Below are positions 1 to 8,042 of a DNA stretch of 56,851 nucleotides, piece after piece. Numbering within the stretch: the stretch's first letter is position 1; every line of letters starts with the position of its first letter. This DNA is from Acidobacteriota bacterium (GTDB lineage Bacteria; Acidobacteriota; Terriglobia; UBA7540). Made by a program: the position numbers and the translations under genes. Location: contig JAKASG010000010.1 in assembly GCA_021828285.1 (NCBI GenBank), forward strand, positions 1-56,851, given 5' to 3'. The notes below the pieces were generated by a model. It saw nothing but the letters and a program-made list of their open reading frames with translations. It had not been told where the DNA came from and did not search any database.

Positions 1-217
1 CCTCGCTTGCGGTAGAGGCACGTTCGGTTCCAAACACCAATTGCTCGTCTTGTGTCGATATAAGATATTATTTTTCAATGGCTTGGCATGGAGTTTATAG
101 AATCAGCTGCCGGTTAACACTCATTTGATGCTACCCGCAATGCTGCACCATATCGTGTAATGGGCTGTATATGGGCTGATTGGCCGGGCAGTGCAAAGCG
201 GCGACTTCCGCCCGATT

Positions 218-694
218 CTACGGTTGTTTTTCGGCCAATTGCGGCGAGAGTTCAAGCGCCATGACGAAAGCGTCTTCGGCCGGTTGGCTGTAATAGCCCT
301 TTCGCCGGGAATGGATGACGAATCCGAGGGACGCATAAAGCTGCACGGCGAATATATTGGACGGCCGCACTTCAAGATAGACGCGCTGCGTCGCCGCCTG
401 ACGAAGCCGCGCGAGCGCTTCGCGGAGCAACGCTTGCCCTACGCCTTGATGCTGATGTGCGGTCGCGACGGCCAAGTTTTTGAGCTCTGCTTCATCAATG
501 ACTCGATCGAGCGCCGCAAAACCAATGACCTTTGGCGAAGCCGGAGCATCGGCTTCTGCCACAAGCAGCAACCCTCCGCCTGACTCGGCCAGTTTCTCGT
601 AGTCCTGTTGAACCCAATGCGCCGCCTTCGCGTTTTCGCCCTGGATTGCGAGGATCGCGGGAAAATCCTCTTTTGTCGCCGCGCGGATATTCAC
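218..694 (-). CDS. rimI: GNAT N-acetyltransferase, RimI-like
   Basis: This 158-residue protein is a single GNAT domain. The acetyl-CoA binding signature reads HQHQGVGQALLREAL (about residues 80-95). It is followed by the strand-helix VYLEVRPSNIFAVQLYASLGF that is typical of RimI, the enzyme that acetylates the N-terminal alanine of ribosomal protein S18. It starts 6 nt after the stop of tsaB on the same strand, and tsaB-rimI pairing is common in bacteria, which supports RimI over a generic GNAT enzyme. The substrate itself cannot be read from the sequence. The 217 bases between it and the left edge hold no gene that I can see. Confidence 0.8.
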   Translation of the reverse strand: MNIRAATKEDFPAILAIQGENAKAAHWVQQDYEKLAESGGGLLLVAEADAPASPKVIGFAALDRVIDEAELKNLAVATAHQHQGVGQALLREALARLRQAATQRVYLEVRPSNIFAVQLYASLGFVIHSRRKGYYSQPAEDAFVMALELSPQLAEKQP

Positions 695-700
695 GCTCGC

Positions 701-1429
701 CTATCCTCGCCAAAGGATTTCAGCATCCGGCCTTCGAATGTAACACGCATCGAGATCGAGCGGAGCGCCCGGCGCTGCGTTCCTCTGGCGTTTGAGAGCG
801 ATTCGCGCAATCGCCGGCAGCAGCGTTCCCGGAACACTCACCCATTCGGCGAATTTCTCCAATCGGTTCCGGAGCGTTTGTGATCTTGCGTCCTGTTCTC
901 TCGCAATAAAGCAAAGGTTCGCTCCATTAGCCTCGTTCTGAAGGAAGTCCGCAAGGAATCGCTCGGCCGCCTCGAGGCCAATCACCCATCCTTCGCCGGC
1001 TTCCGCAAAGCCCGTGGCTTGAGGTTGAGCGCTTGAGTCCACACGCGCGAATCGCCCAAGATAGAACTCGTTCCTGCGCGCATCAAGCAGCGGGAAAGCC
1101 CACCGCGCCGCCGGTTGCGCCTCTTCGACCATCGCTTCGAGCACGGAGACGCCTCGCGCCGGTTTACCAAACGCCGCCGACCATCCCTGAACCGCAGCCA
1201 GCCCCACGCGAATGCCGGTGAACGATCCCGGCCCGTTCGCAGCTGCGAAGAGGCCAATGTCCCGCATCGCGATGCCCGCAGTTTTAAGTGCATGCTCCGC
1301 CATCTCAAACAAACTCACCGAAAATCGGTTCGTCGCGCCTTCGTTCAAAGCTGCAGCGAGCAGCCGCTCCTCGTCAAAGACCGCTGCGCCGCCCCATTCG
1401 CTCGTTGTATCAAGACTCAAAACCAGCAT
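701..1429 (-). CDS. tsaB: tRNA threonylcarbamoyladenosine biosynthesis protein TsaB
   Basis: TsaB (242 residues, usual length about 230) is the dimerising partner of TsaD in making t6A37 on ANN-decoding tRNAs. The N-terminus MLVLSLDTTSEWGGAAVF is the ASKHA-fold phosphate-1 strand. The hallmark ANGPGSFTGIRVGLAAVQG lies near residues 65-83, followed by PLLDARRNEFYLGRF. It acts in the cytoplasm and is not catalytic alone. It is the first gene of a two-gene minus-strand operon with rimI and is divergent from deoC, with about 180 bp between the two starts. The start codon is unambiguous from the conserved N-terminus. Confidence 0.9.
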   Translation of the reverse strand: MLVLSLDTTSEWGGAAVFDEERLLAAALNEGATNRFSVSLFEMAEHALKTAGIAMRDIGLFAAANGPGSFTGIRVGLAAVQGWSAAFGKPARGVSVLEAMVEEAQPAARWAFPLLDARRNEFYLGRFARVDSSAQPQATGFAEAGEGWVIGLEAAERFLADFLQNEANGANLCFIAREQDARSQTLRNRLEKFAEWVSVPGTLLPAIARIALKRQRNAAPGAPLDLDACYIRRPDAEILWRG

Positions 1430-1606
1430 CGCTCTTCATTATATCCGTATCGGGTACAGAGCTTTGAGTCGCGGTCACTTCAGGGCCCATGACAACTCCG
1501 CAAACCGGGCCAATGAGGCCGGTATGTTAAAATGATGCTCATTCGCCCGTCGCAAGCGCTGATTTTTGCGTGGGATCGGGCGGCGAGATTCAAAAGGAGA
1601 AACGGT

Positions 1607-2497
1607 GTGCCCGAGCTGAATTTGACCCGAGAAGAAATCCGGGAATTGGTTGGCGTCATCTCTTCGGAAGTGGCTCGCCAAATGGGCGGGCGGCAGGATA
1701 TTCCGCCCGTTGAAAGGCCGCCTGCGGCGCATTTCCATCGGGAGGGCGAAGCGTGCGAATGCGAATTATGCCCGCACCACGCGCCGCCTGAGCTGGCGGA
1801 CGCGTGCTCGGTTCATCCGACGCCGGACGTTTGCCGCCTGGCGCGGTTGATCGACCACACGGTGCTCCGGCCGGATGCCACAAGCGCGCAGATCGAAAAG
1901 CTCTGTGAGGAGGCGAAGTTGCTCGGGTTCGGCGCGGTGTGCATCAATCCGGCCTGGGTGCCGCTTGCCGCGGAGCGCCTGCGCGAAACGGGCGTGAAGG
2001 TAGCGACGGTGGTTGGTTTTCCCTTTGGCGCGACGCTTACTTCCGCCAAGCGAGCTGAGGCTGAAGCGGCCATCGTTGCCGGAGCGGAAGAGCTGGATAT
2101 GGTGATGAACGTCGGCGCGATGAGATCGGGAGATTGCGAGCGCGTGGCCGGAGATATTCGAGGGGTGGTCGAAGCAGCGCGCGCATCGGGCGCGCTCGTC
2201 AAGGTCATTCTCGAAAATGCGTTTCTTTCGGACGAGCAGAAGGCCGAGGCGTGCCGAATCGCCCAGCGCGAAGGCGCCGATTACGTCAAGACCTCGACCG
2301 GCTTCGGCCCTTCAGGTTCGACCGAAGCGGATGTGCGGCTGATGAGGAAAACGGTGGGGCCGGCGATGGGTGTGAAGGCTGCCGGCGGCATTCGAACGCT
2401 CGCCGACATGCTCCGGATGCTGACCGCCGGGGCAACGCGAATAGGCGCGAGCGCCTCCGTCGCCATTCTAGCCGAAGCCAGCCGGCGGGTCAGTTGA
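1607..2497 (+). CDS. deoC: Deoxyribose-phosphate aldolase with unusual N-terminal extension
   Basis: The C-terminal 220 residues are a complete class I aldolase that splits 2-deoxyribose 5-phosphate into glyceraldehyde 3-phosphate and acetaldehyde. The Schiff-base lysine is in YVKTSTGF (about K228) and the proton-relay lysine in VKAAGGIRT (about K257). I chose the GTG start at 1607 because AAAAGGAGA lies 7 nt upstream. An in-frame ATG at 1532 would add 25 poorly conserved residues. Even with the shorter start, about 75 residues precede the barrel: an amphipathic helix (residues 6-27), a proline-rich linker, and a Cys/His cluster (C50, C52, C55, H57, H58, C67, H70, C76). Ordinary DeoC (about 220 residues) lacks these. 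The next gene starts 5 nt after the stop. Confidence 0.9.
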   Translation: MPELNLTREEIRELVGVISSEVARQMGGRQDIPPVERPPAAHFHREGEACECELCPHHAPPELADACSVHPTPDVCRLARLIDHTVLRPDATSAQIEKLCEEAKLLGFGAVCINPAWVPLAAERLRETGVKVATVVGFPFGATLTSAKRAEAEAAIVAGAEELDMVMNVGAMRSGDCERVAGDIRGVVEAARASGALVKVILENAFLSDEQKAEACRIAQREGADYVKTSTGFGPSGSTEADVRLMRKTVGPAMGVKAAGGIRTLADMLRMLTAGATRIGASASVAILAEASRRVS

Positions 2498-2502
2498 GTC
2501 CT

Positions 2503-4257
2503 ATGGAACCATCGCCGAAGCCCGCCGCGCGGCCGCTCGGGCCGAGCGAACTGCTCGGCCTGCTGCTCGAGGCCAGCGAGCAACTTTCTTCCACGCTCGA
2601 TTTGGACGAGCTCGCCACCCGGGTAGCCGCCGTGGTCAAGCGGGCGATTGACTACCGCGTTTTTGCCATTCTCTTGCTCAACGAAAAGACGCGGCAGCTT
2701 CGGATTCTTTCAAGTGTCGGTCATCCGCCGGACGTTGTCTCAGCCCTGCGCATTAACGTCGGCGAAGGCATTGTGGGCCGCGCGGCCGAATCGGGGCGCT
2801 CGGTCCTGATCAATGACGTTCGCAAAGAAGCGGACTACATCGAATCGCTGCCCTCCATCCGTTCCGAGCTGGCCGTTCCGCTCGTGATCAAGCATCGCGT
2901 CATTGGAGTGGTGGATCTCGAAGCGCCGTGGCCGGGGTTTTTTACCGAGCAGCACCAGTATTTGCTTGAACTGCTCTCGAGCCGCATCGCGCTGGCGATT
3001 GAAAACGCGCGTCTTTACCGGCGCAGCCTCCGGCAGTCACGCACGCTCCAATTGCTGAATGAAATCAGCCGCGAGCTGAGTTCCGTGCTGGTGCTGAAAG
3101 AGCTGCTCGAGCGCATCGGCGCGCTCACCAAGCGCCTGGTCAATTACCGCCGCTTCAGCATTCTCCTGGCCGACGAGGCGTCGCGGACGTTCAATAACGT
3201 CATCTCGCTGCGCGAGGACCAGAAAGTGCCGGATCGCACGACGGTCCGCTACGGGCACGGCATCGTCGGCGCCGCCGCGGAGGCGCGCCAGCCGGTCCTC
3301 GTGCCGGACGTTCGGCAAGATCCGCGCTACATCCTGGTGGATCCCGACGCGCGCTCGGAGCTGGCCGTCCCGCTGATTTATCACGACCGCGTTGTCGGCG
3401 TCGTGGATCTCGAAAGCCACGAAGCCGGCTACTTCAATGATTCACACATCCGGATATTTTCGACGCTTGCGCCGCAGATCGCCATTGCTCTCGAGAATGC
3501 GCAGCTCTACGAGCGCGTGGTGCGAAGTGAAGCGCGGCTTGAGCGCGATCTCCAGCGCGCGCAGGAAATCCAGATGCGCCTGATGCCGGGGGTCGCGCCG
3601 GCGATCCCGCACCTTGAAGTCGCGCTGCGCTTTCAGCCGGCGCGGGAGCTGGGCGGCGATCTCTATGACTTTTTGACGTACGGCAAGGACGTGCACGTCC
3701 TCGCCATCGGTGACGTGAGCGGAAAGGGAGCGCCCGCGGCGCTTTATGGCGCCATGGCGAGCGGCATTTTGAGGAGCCTTGCCCCGCAGCGCCTGCCGCC
3801 CGGCGAAATGCTTCGCAAACTCAACCTCATTCTCCTCGAGCGCAAGATCGAGGGGCATTTCATCACGCTGACTTACGCCGTTTGGGAGCCGAAGCTCAAG
3901 GCGCTGCGCCTGGCGAATGCGGGGATGCCGCTGCCGGTGCTGGTTCGCGGGGGCCATTGCCAGCCGATTCGCGCCGAAGGCGTTCCACTCGGGTTGCTCG
4001 AGCAGGTCGAATATCAGGAAGTTTCGCTGACGCTCGAGAAAGGCGACGTCCTGGCGCTCTTCTCGGACGGCCTCACGGAAGCGTTCAGCCCGCAGCACGA
4101 AGAGTTCGGCCCGCGCCGGATGGAAAACCTCCTTCGGGAAAATCAGTTGCAGCCCGTGGAGCACATCGTTGACGAGGTCTTCAAAGAGGTATCCGCCTTC
4201 GAGCAGGGCCGTCCGGCACGCGACGATCAGACGATGGTGGTTCTGCGAGTGCGTTGA
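2503..4257 (+). CDS. GAF-GAF-PP2C (SpoIIE/RsbU-type) serine phosphatase
   Basis: The protein has 584 residues. Two GAF sensory domains (about 25-170 and 195-345) are joined by helical linkers, followed by a short coiled-coil linker and a PPM/SpoIIE phosphatase domain from about 365 to the end. Metal-binding and catalytic motifs are visible: GGDLYDF, IGDVSGKGAPAALYGAM, LFSDGLTEA and the terminal ARDDQTMVVLRVR. Such proteins usually dephosphorylate an anti-sigma-factor antagonist (partner switching). No RsbW or RsbV partner gene is nearby. The ATG at 2503 lies 5 nt after the deoC stop, so the two are probably co-transcribed. Reading further upstream in this frame only overlaps deoC. The GAF ligand is unknown. 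Confidence 0.87.
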   Translation: MEPSPKPAARPLGPSELLGLLLEASEQLSSTLDLDELATRVAAVVKRAIDYRVFAILLLNEKTRQLRILSSVGHPPDVVSALRINVGEGIVGRAAESGRSVLINDVRKEADYIESLPSIRSELAVPLVIKHRVIGVVDLEAPWPGFFTEQHQYLLELLSSRIALAIENARLYRRSLRQSRTLQLLNEISRELSSVLVLKELLERIGALTKRLVNYRRFSILLADEASRTFNNVISLREDQKVPDRTTVRYGHGIVGAAAEARQPVLVPDVRQDPRYILVDPDARSELAVPLIYHDRVVGVVDLESHEAGYFNDSHIRIFSTLAPQIAIALENAQLYERVVRSEARLERDLQRAQEIQMRLMPGVAPAIPHLEVALRFQPARELGGDLYDFLTYGKDVHVLAIGDVSGKGAPAALYGAMASGILRSLAPQRLPPGEMLRKLNLILLERKIEGHFITLTYAVWEPKLKALRLANAGMPLPVLVRGGHCQPIRAEGVPLGLLEQVEYQEVSLTLEKGDVLALFSDGLTEAFSPQHEEFGPRRMENLLRENQLQPVEHIVDEVFKEVSAFEQGRPARDDQTMVVLRVR

Positions 4258-4270
4258 GCCCAAGCCAAAA

Positions 4271-5518
4271 ATGGAACCATTCACCTACCGCGCCGACCGG
4301 CTTTATTGCGAAGAGACTCTTCTCGAGCCCATCGCGGCCCGCTTTGGAACTCCCGCCTATGTTTACAGCCGCTCCGCCATCATCGGAAACTGGGAGGCCT
4401 TCGACCGGGGTCTTGGCGCTTTTCCGCATCTGATCTCCTATTCGGTCAAAGCAAATTCGAACGTGCAGATTCTTCGAATCCTGCGGGAAGCCGGCTCAGG
4501 ATTCGATGTGGTTTCAGGCGGCGAGCTTGCGCGAGCGCTCAAAGCCGGCGGGGAACCAGGGCGCATCGTGTTTTCGGGCGCCGGCAAAACCGCACCTGAA
4601 ATAGACGACGCGCTGGCCGCCGGCATCCTGATGTTCAACGTCGAATCTTCGGGTGAATTGGAGCTGATCGAGGCGCGCGCCCGGGCGCTTGGAAAAATCG
4701 CCGGCGTTTCACTCCGCATCAATCCCGACGTCGAGGCGGAGACTCATCCCTACATCGCGACGGGCCGTGCGATTCACAAGTTCGGCATTCCCAAAACGGA
4801 TGCAATCGCTCTCTATCGCCGCGCAGCGGATTCGCCGGTTCTGCGTGTGCGAGGCGTCGCCTGCCACATCGGCTCGCAAATTCTCGAAGCCGCGCCTTTT
4901 CTTCGCGCGCTCGACGAAATTGTGGAAGTTGCGCGGACGCTCGATGCCGGCGGCGTTCCCGTGGAGCACCTCGATCTCGGAGGCGGTTACGGCATTCGAT
5001 ATGAAGACGAGCGTCCGATGGATATCGCCCGGCTTTCCCAGTCCATTGCGCAAAAGCTCGCAACGGCGCGCCTGACGCTGATTCTCGAGCCCGGCCGCGC
5101 GATTGTGGGCAACGCAGGTATTTTGCTCACCCGAGTGCTTTTCCTCAAGCGCAACGCTGAAAAAAATTTTGTGATTGTGGATGCCGGAATGAACGACCTT
5201 TTGCGCCCCGCTCTTTACGGCTCCTATCATCGGATTGCTCCTGCGGAGCGCCGCGCTGGAGGCAAGTTCGTTGCCGACGTTGTGGGGCCGCTGTGCGAAA
5301 CCGGCGACTTCCTCGCCCGCGACCGCGAATTGCCGGACGTTCGCCCGGGGGATCTCCTCGCCGTGATGACCGCGGGCGCTTATGGCTTCGTCCTCGCATC
5401 GAATTACAACTCTCGGCTGCGGCCCGCTGAAGTCCTGGTCCATGGCGCCGAGTTTTCGCTCATCCGCCGGCGTGAAACCTTGGATGATCTGCTCGATGCG
5501 GAAACGGTGCGGGGCTGA
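4271..5518 (+). CDS. lysA: Diaminopimelate decarboxylase
   Basis: LysA (415 residues) makes L-lysine from meso-diaminopimelate with PLP. The PLP lysine is in SYSVKANSN (K60). The glycine-rich phosphate loop is HLDLGGGYGIRYED, the substrate-contacting segment is ILEPGRAIVGNAG, and the second-subunit active-site cysteine is in GPLCETGDFLA. The C-terminal barrel AYGFVLASNYNSRLRPAEVLV is complete. The start at 4271 follows the phosphatase stop by 13 nt, and the encoded MEPFTYRADRLYCE matches the family N-terminus. It is probably the last gene of a deoC-phosphatase-lysA run. Confidence 0.93.
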   Translation: MEPFTYRADRLYCEETLLEPIAARFGTPAYVYSRSAIIGNWEAFDRGLGAFPHLISYSVKANSNVQILRILREAGSGFDVVSGGELARALKAGGEPGRIVFSGAGKTAPEIDDALAAGILMFNVESSGELELIEARARALGKIAGVSLRINPDVEAETHPYIATGRAIHKFGIPKTDAIALYRRAADSPVLRVRGVACHIGSQILEAAPFLRALDEIVEVARTLDAGGVPVEHLDLGGGYGIRYEDERPMDIARLSQSIAQKLATARLTLILEPGRAIVGNAGILLTRVLFLKRNAEKNFVIVDAGMNDLLRPALYGSYHRIAPAERRAGGKFVADVVGPLCETGDFLARDRELPDVRPGDLLAVMTAGAYGFVLASNYNSRLRPAEVLVHGAEFSLIRRRETLDDLLDAETVRG

Positions 5519-5567
5519 AGCGCGCGGGAATGCGCTTGATCCCGTTTCAAATCGCCATGGACGCGGT

Positions 5568-5846
5568 TCATGGTTCAGGCGGGGTGCATGCCTTGCGGCG
5601 GCAATCGGCCATCACCTCGGCGGGAATGAGCCAGTGGACGGTGAGAAGCAGGCCGGGGATGATGATCAAATCGTCGATCAGCCCGAGGACCGGTATCGCG
5701 TCAGGAATCAAATCGACCGGACTCAGCAAATAGGCGAACGTAAAGCGCAAAAGCCTCCTTGCGCTTTTCGGCGTCCGCGGATCGGCGAGCGCGAACCGGT
5801 AAGTGCGGACGACCCGTGATATGCGGCGATAAATAGACTTGATCAC
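5568..5846 (-). CDS. YkvA-like DUF1232 small membrane protein
   Basis: This 92-residue protein carries the DUF1232/YkvA core: RLLRFTFAYLLSPVDLIPDAIPVLG followed by DDLIIIPGLLLTVHWLIP, giving two hydrophobic segments with the conserved SPVDLIPD motif. The family is widespread, and its biochemical role is not established. The start is a GTG with no convincing Shine-Dalgarno. It is convergent with lysA (49 nt apart) and divergent from the aminotransferase. Confidence 0.75.
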   Translation of the reverse strand: MIKSIYRRISRVVRTYRFALADPRTPKSARRLLRFTFAYLLSPVDLIPDAIPVLGLIDDLIIIPGLLLTVHWLIPAEVMADCRRKACTPPEP

Positions 5847-5960
5847 GCCTTCATGCTAGCGGCAGGCGCATCGCGAGGTCAACCGCGCGTCTCTTGATTT
5901 GTCCGGCCGATTTCGATAGTTTCAATGGCTGCAAGCACCACAAGGAAAGCCGAGGGCTGC

Positions 5961-7247
5961 ATGAACCGAGAAGAAATTCTTCGCAAGCATAAACAATATA
6001 TCTTTCCCTGCGTCGCGACGTACTATACGGAGCCGCTCGTGGCCGACCACGGCGAGGGCCAATACCTGTGGGACACCGACGGCCGCCGATATTTGGATTT
6101 TTTCGGCGGCATTCTGACGGTTGGAGTCGGCCATTGCAATCCGAAAGTCTCGGCCAAGGTGAAAGCGCAGATTGACCGTTTGCCGCACTCTTCGACGGTT
6201 TACGCGACGGAAGCGATGGTCGCGCTTGCGGAAAAGCTCGCTCAAATCACGCCAGGAAAGATCGAGAAGAGTTTTTTCACCAACAGCGGAACGGAAGCGA
6301 ATGAGACCGCAATCCTCGTCTCACGGATGGCGACGGGCCATTTCGACGTGGTCGCGCTGCGGCACGCCTATAGCGGCCATTCGCAGCTTGCGAAGTCCGT
6401 GACGGCTCTCGCGCCGTGGAGGAAGTCGGGCGTCATCGCGGTCGGCATCTCGCACGCGCTCAGCCCTTATTGTTACCGCTGCCCGCTGGGTATGACCTAT
6501 CCGAGCTGCGGGGTCGCGTGCGCGAAAGACGTGGAGGAAACCATTCAAACCACCACGTCCGGCAGCATCGCCGCTTTCATCGCCGAGCCGATTCAAGGCG
6601 CGGGCGGCTTCATCACGCCGCCGAAAGAATATTTCAAAATGGTCTTCACCATCGTAAAGAAATACGGCGGCTTGTTCATTTCCGATGAAGTGCAGACGGG
6701 TTTCGGCCGGACGGGCAAGAAATGGTTTGGCATCGAACATTGGGAAGTCGAGCCCGATATCATCACGACGGCGAAAGCGATGGCGAACGGATTCTCCGCC
6801 GGCGCGACGCTCGCCACGCCCGAAGTCGCGGACGCTTACAAGGGGCTGACGATTTCCACCTTCGGCGGCAATCCGATCATGTCGGTTGCAGCGAAGGCGA
6901 CAATCGAAGTGATTGAAGAAGAGAAGCTTCTCGAGAATTGCGCCGAAGTCGGCGGCCACCTCCGCGGAAAGCTCGAAGAACTGAAGGAGAAGCATGCGCT
7001 CATCGGCGACGTGCGCGGAATGGGTCTGATGCAAGGCCTCGAATTGGTCAAAGACCGCAAAACCAAGGAGCCCGCGCCATCGGAAACCAATCAGTTCATG
7101 AACCGCTGCCGCGCGAATGGATTGCTCGTCGGCAAAGGCGGTCTTTACGGAAATGTGATCCGCATTTCTCCGCCGCTCAACATCGGCAAGGCAGACGCCG
7201 ATGAAGCCGTCCGAATCATGGATAAGTCACTCGGCGAAATAAAGTAG
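5961..7247 (+). CDS. Class III PLP aminotransferase (alanine-glyoxylate/4-aminobutyrate type)
   Basis: The protein has 428 residues. The PLP-binding features are SDEVQTGFGRTGKKWFG and AKAMANGFSAGATL, with the Schiff-base lysine in TTAKAMANG. The cysteine-rich loop PYCYRCPLGMTYPSCGVACA is characteristic of the subgroup annotated as alanine-glyoxylate, beta-alanine or 4-aminobutyrate-pyruvate aminotransferase, so the amino donor cannot be fixed by reading. I chose the ATG at 5961, with GAGGG about 6 nt upstream, over an ATG at 5925 that has no ribosome binding site. A structured spacer of 157 bp separates it from the arginine decarboxylase gene. Confidence 0.85.
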   Translation: MNREEILRKHKQYIFPCVATYYTEPLVADHGEGQYLWDTDGRRYLDFFGGILTVGVGHCNPKVSAKVKAQIDRLPHSSTVYATEAMVALAEKLAQITPGKIEKSFFTNSGTEANETAILVSRMATGHFDVVALRHAYSGHSQLAKSVTALAPWRKSGVIAVGISHALSPYCYRCPLGMTYPSCGVACAKDVEETIQTTTSGSIAAFIAEPIQGAGGFITPPKEYFKMVFTIVKKYGGLFISDEVQTGFGRTGKKWFGIEHWEVEPDIITTAKAMANGFSAGATLATPEVADAYKGLTISTFGGNPIMSVAAKATIEVIEEEKLLENCAEVGGHLRGKLEELKEKHALIGDVRGMGLMQGLELVKDRKTKEPAPSETNQFMNRCRANGLLVGKGGLYGNVIRISPPLNIGKADADEAVRIMDKSLGEIK

Positions 7248-7270
7248 AAGGCTGCGGCAGGCGAGGACTG

Positions 7271-7333
7271 ATTTCGCGGCCGGGCACTATCACCCAAAGT
7301 GACGGACCGGCTGAGCATGGCCGCCCGCGAAAT
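7271..7333 (+). promoter_or_regulatory. Long inverted repeat downstream of the aminotransferase gene
   Basis: ATTTCGCGG (7271-7279) is perfectly repeated in inverse at 7325-7333. The 45 bases between contain further complementary segments (CACT with AGTG, GGCC with GGCC). It sits 24 bp after the aminotransferase stop and just upstream of the next promoter. It could terminate transcription, although no T-tract follows, or it could be a structured RNA element. I do not recognise a riboswitch class. Confidence 0.4.
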
Positions 7334-7338
7334 TTCGG

Positions 7339-7368
7339 TTGACACGTTTCCTCGATTCTTGTTACGTT
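7339..7368 (+). promoter_or_regulatory. Sigma-70-like promoter of the arginine decarboxylase gene
   Basis: A perfect -35 hexamer TTGACA (7339-7344) is separated by 18 bp from a -10-like TACGTT (7363-7368). Transcription would start near 7375, giving a leader of about 30 nt before the ATG at 7405. Confidence 0.55.
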
Positions 7369-7372
7369 TTCT

Positions 7373-7393
7373 CGCTCACCGGGCAACTGAGCG
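7373..7393 (+). promoter_or_regulatory. Leader hairpin or operator before pyruvoyl arginine decarboxylase
   Basis: CGCTCA (7373-7378) and TGAGCG (7388-7393) form a perfect 6-bp inverted repeat with a 9-nt loop. It lies between the predicted transcription start and the ATG at 7405 and includes the only purine-rich region that could serve as ribosome binding site. It may control translation or be an operator. The function is inferred from position only. Confidence 0.35.
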
Positions 7394-7404
7394 GGTGATT
7401 GAAA

Positions 7405-7959
7405 ATGTTTGTCCCCAAACGGATGTTTCTGACGAAAGGCGTTGGGAAGCACCGGGAGAAGCTGACGAGCTTCGAGCTGGCGCTGCGCTCGGCGGGTATT
7501 GCGGCATGCAATCTGGTGCGCGTTTCGAGCATTTTCCCGCCGCGCTGCATGATGCTTTCGCGGGAAAAGGGCATTCAGGAACTGAAGCCGGGCCAGGTGG
7601 CTTTCGTGGTGATGAGCGAGAACTCGACCCGCGAGCCGCACCGGCTGATTGCGGCATCCGTAGGCGTCGCGATGCCGGCGGACCGCAACACTTACGGATA
7701 CCTTTCCGAGCATCATTCATTCGGCCAGACGGAAGAAGTCGCGGGAGAATACGCCGAAGAATTGGCCGCCGAGATGCTCGCGACCACGCTCGGAGTCGAA
7801 TTTGATTCCGATCAGAGCTGGGACGAGAAGAAGGAAATTTACCGGATTTCGAACAAGATCGTTCGGACCACGCACATTACACAATCCGCCATCGGCGATA
7901 AGCGCGGCTTATGGACGACGGTGCTGTCGGCCTCCGTTCTCCTCGGCGTGGATGAGTAA
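7405..7959 (+). CDS. Pyruvoyl-dependent arginine decarboxylase
   Basis: The enzyme converts arginine to agmatine using a pyruvoyl group formed by self-cleavage. The protein has 184 residues, close to the family size. The self-cleavage site is in [10 protein letters not shown] (Ser41-Ser42), where the second serine becomes the pyruvoyl group of the alpha chain. [18 protein letters not shown] and the C-terminal acidic half are intact. I chose the ATG at 7405; a TTG two codons upstream is an alternative. The gene has its own promoter and leader hairpin. The next gene, 83 bp downstream on the same strand, is a deoxyhypusine-synthase-like enzyme, so the pair probably starts a polyamine route from arginine. 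Confidence 0.88.
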   Translation: MFVPKRMFLTKGVGKHREKLTSFELALRSAGIAACNLVRVSSIFPPRCMMLSREKGIQELKPGQVAFVVMSENSTREPHRLIAASVGVAMPADRNTYGYLSEHHSFGQTEEVAGEYAEELAAEMLATTLGVEFDSDQSWDEKKEIYRISNKIVRTTHITQSAIGDKRGLWTTVLSASVLLGVDE

Positions 7960-7971
7960 GCGCCGGACGCT

Positions 7972-7994
7972 GCGGCCTTTTTTGGGGCGGCCGC
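7972..7994 (+). promoter_or_regulatory. GC-rich inverted repeat between decarboxylase and DHS-like genes
   Basis: GCGGCC (7972-7977) and GGCCGC (7989-7994) flank an 11-nt loop that starts with six T residues. It lies 12 bp after the decarboxylase stop. It could stabilise or partly terminate the transcript, but the T-run is inside the loop, so it is not a standard terminator. Confidence 0.3.
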
Positions 7995-8042
7995 CCATTC
8001 GCCTACCGTCTCGAGAACCTTTCATCTCCAGGAGCTCATCCT

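Noticed and set aside
191-583. 130-codon plus-strand frame over rimI
   Set aside because: It overlaps a well-supported GNAT gene on the other strand and shows no family features.
2134-2502. Longer start of the GAF-PP2C protein inside deoC
   Set aside because: The extra 123 codons are an Arg-rich shadow of deoC. The ATG at 2503 fits the domain start.
7271-7393. Known riboswitch (guanidine, SAM or ykkC type) before arginine decarboxylase
   Set aside because: I looked for the conserved core motifs of these classes and did not find them. Only inverted repeats are supported.
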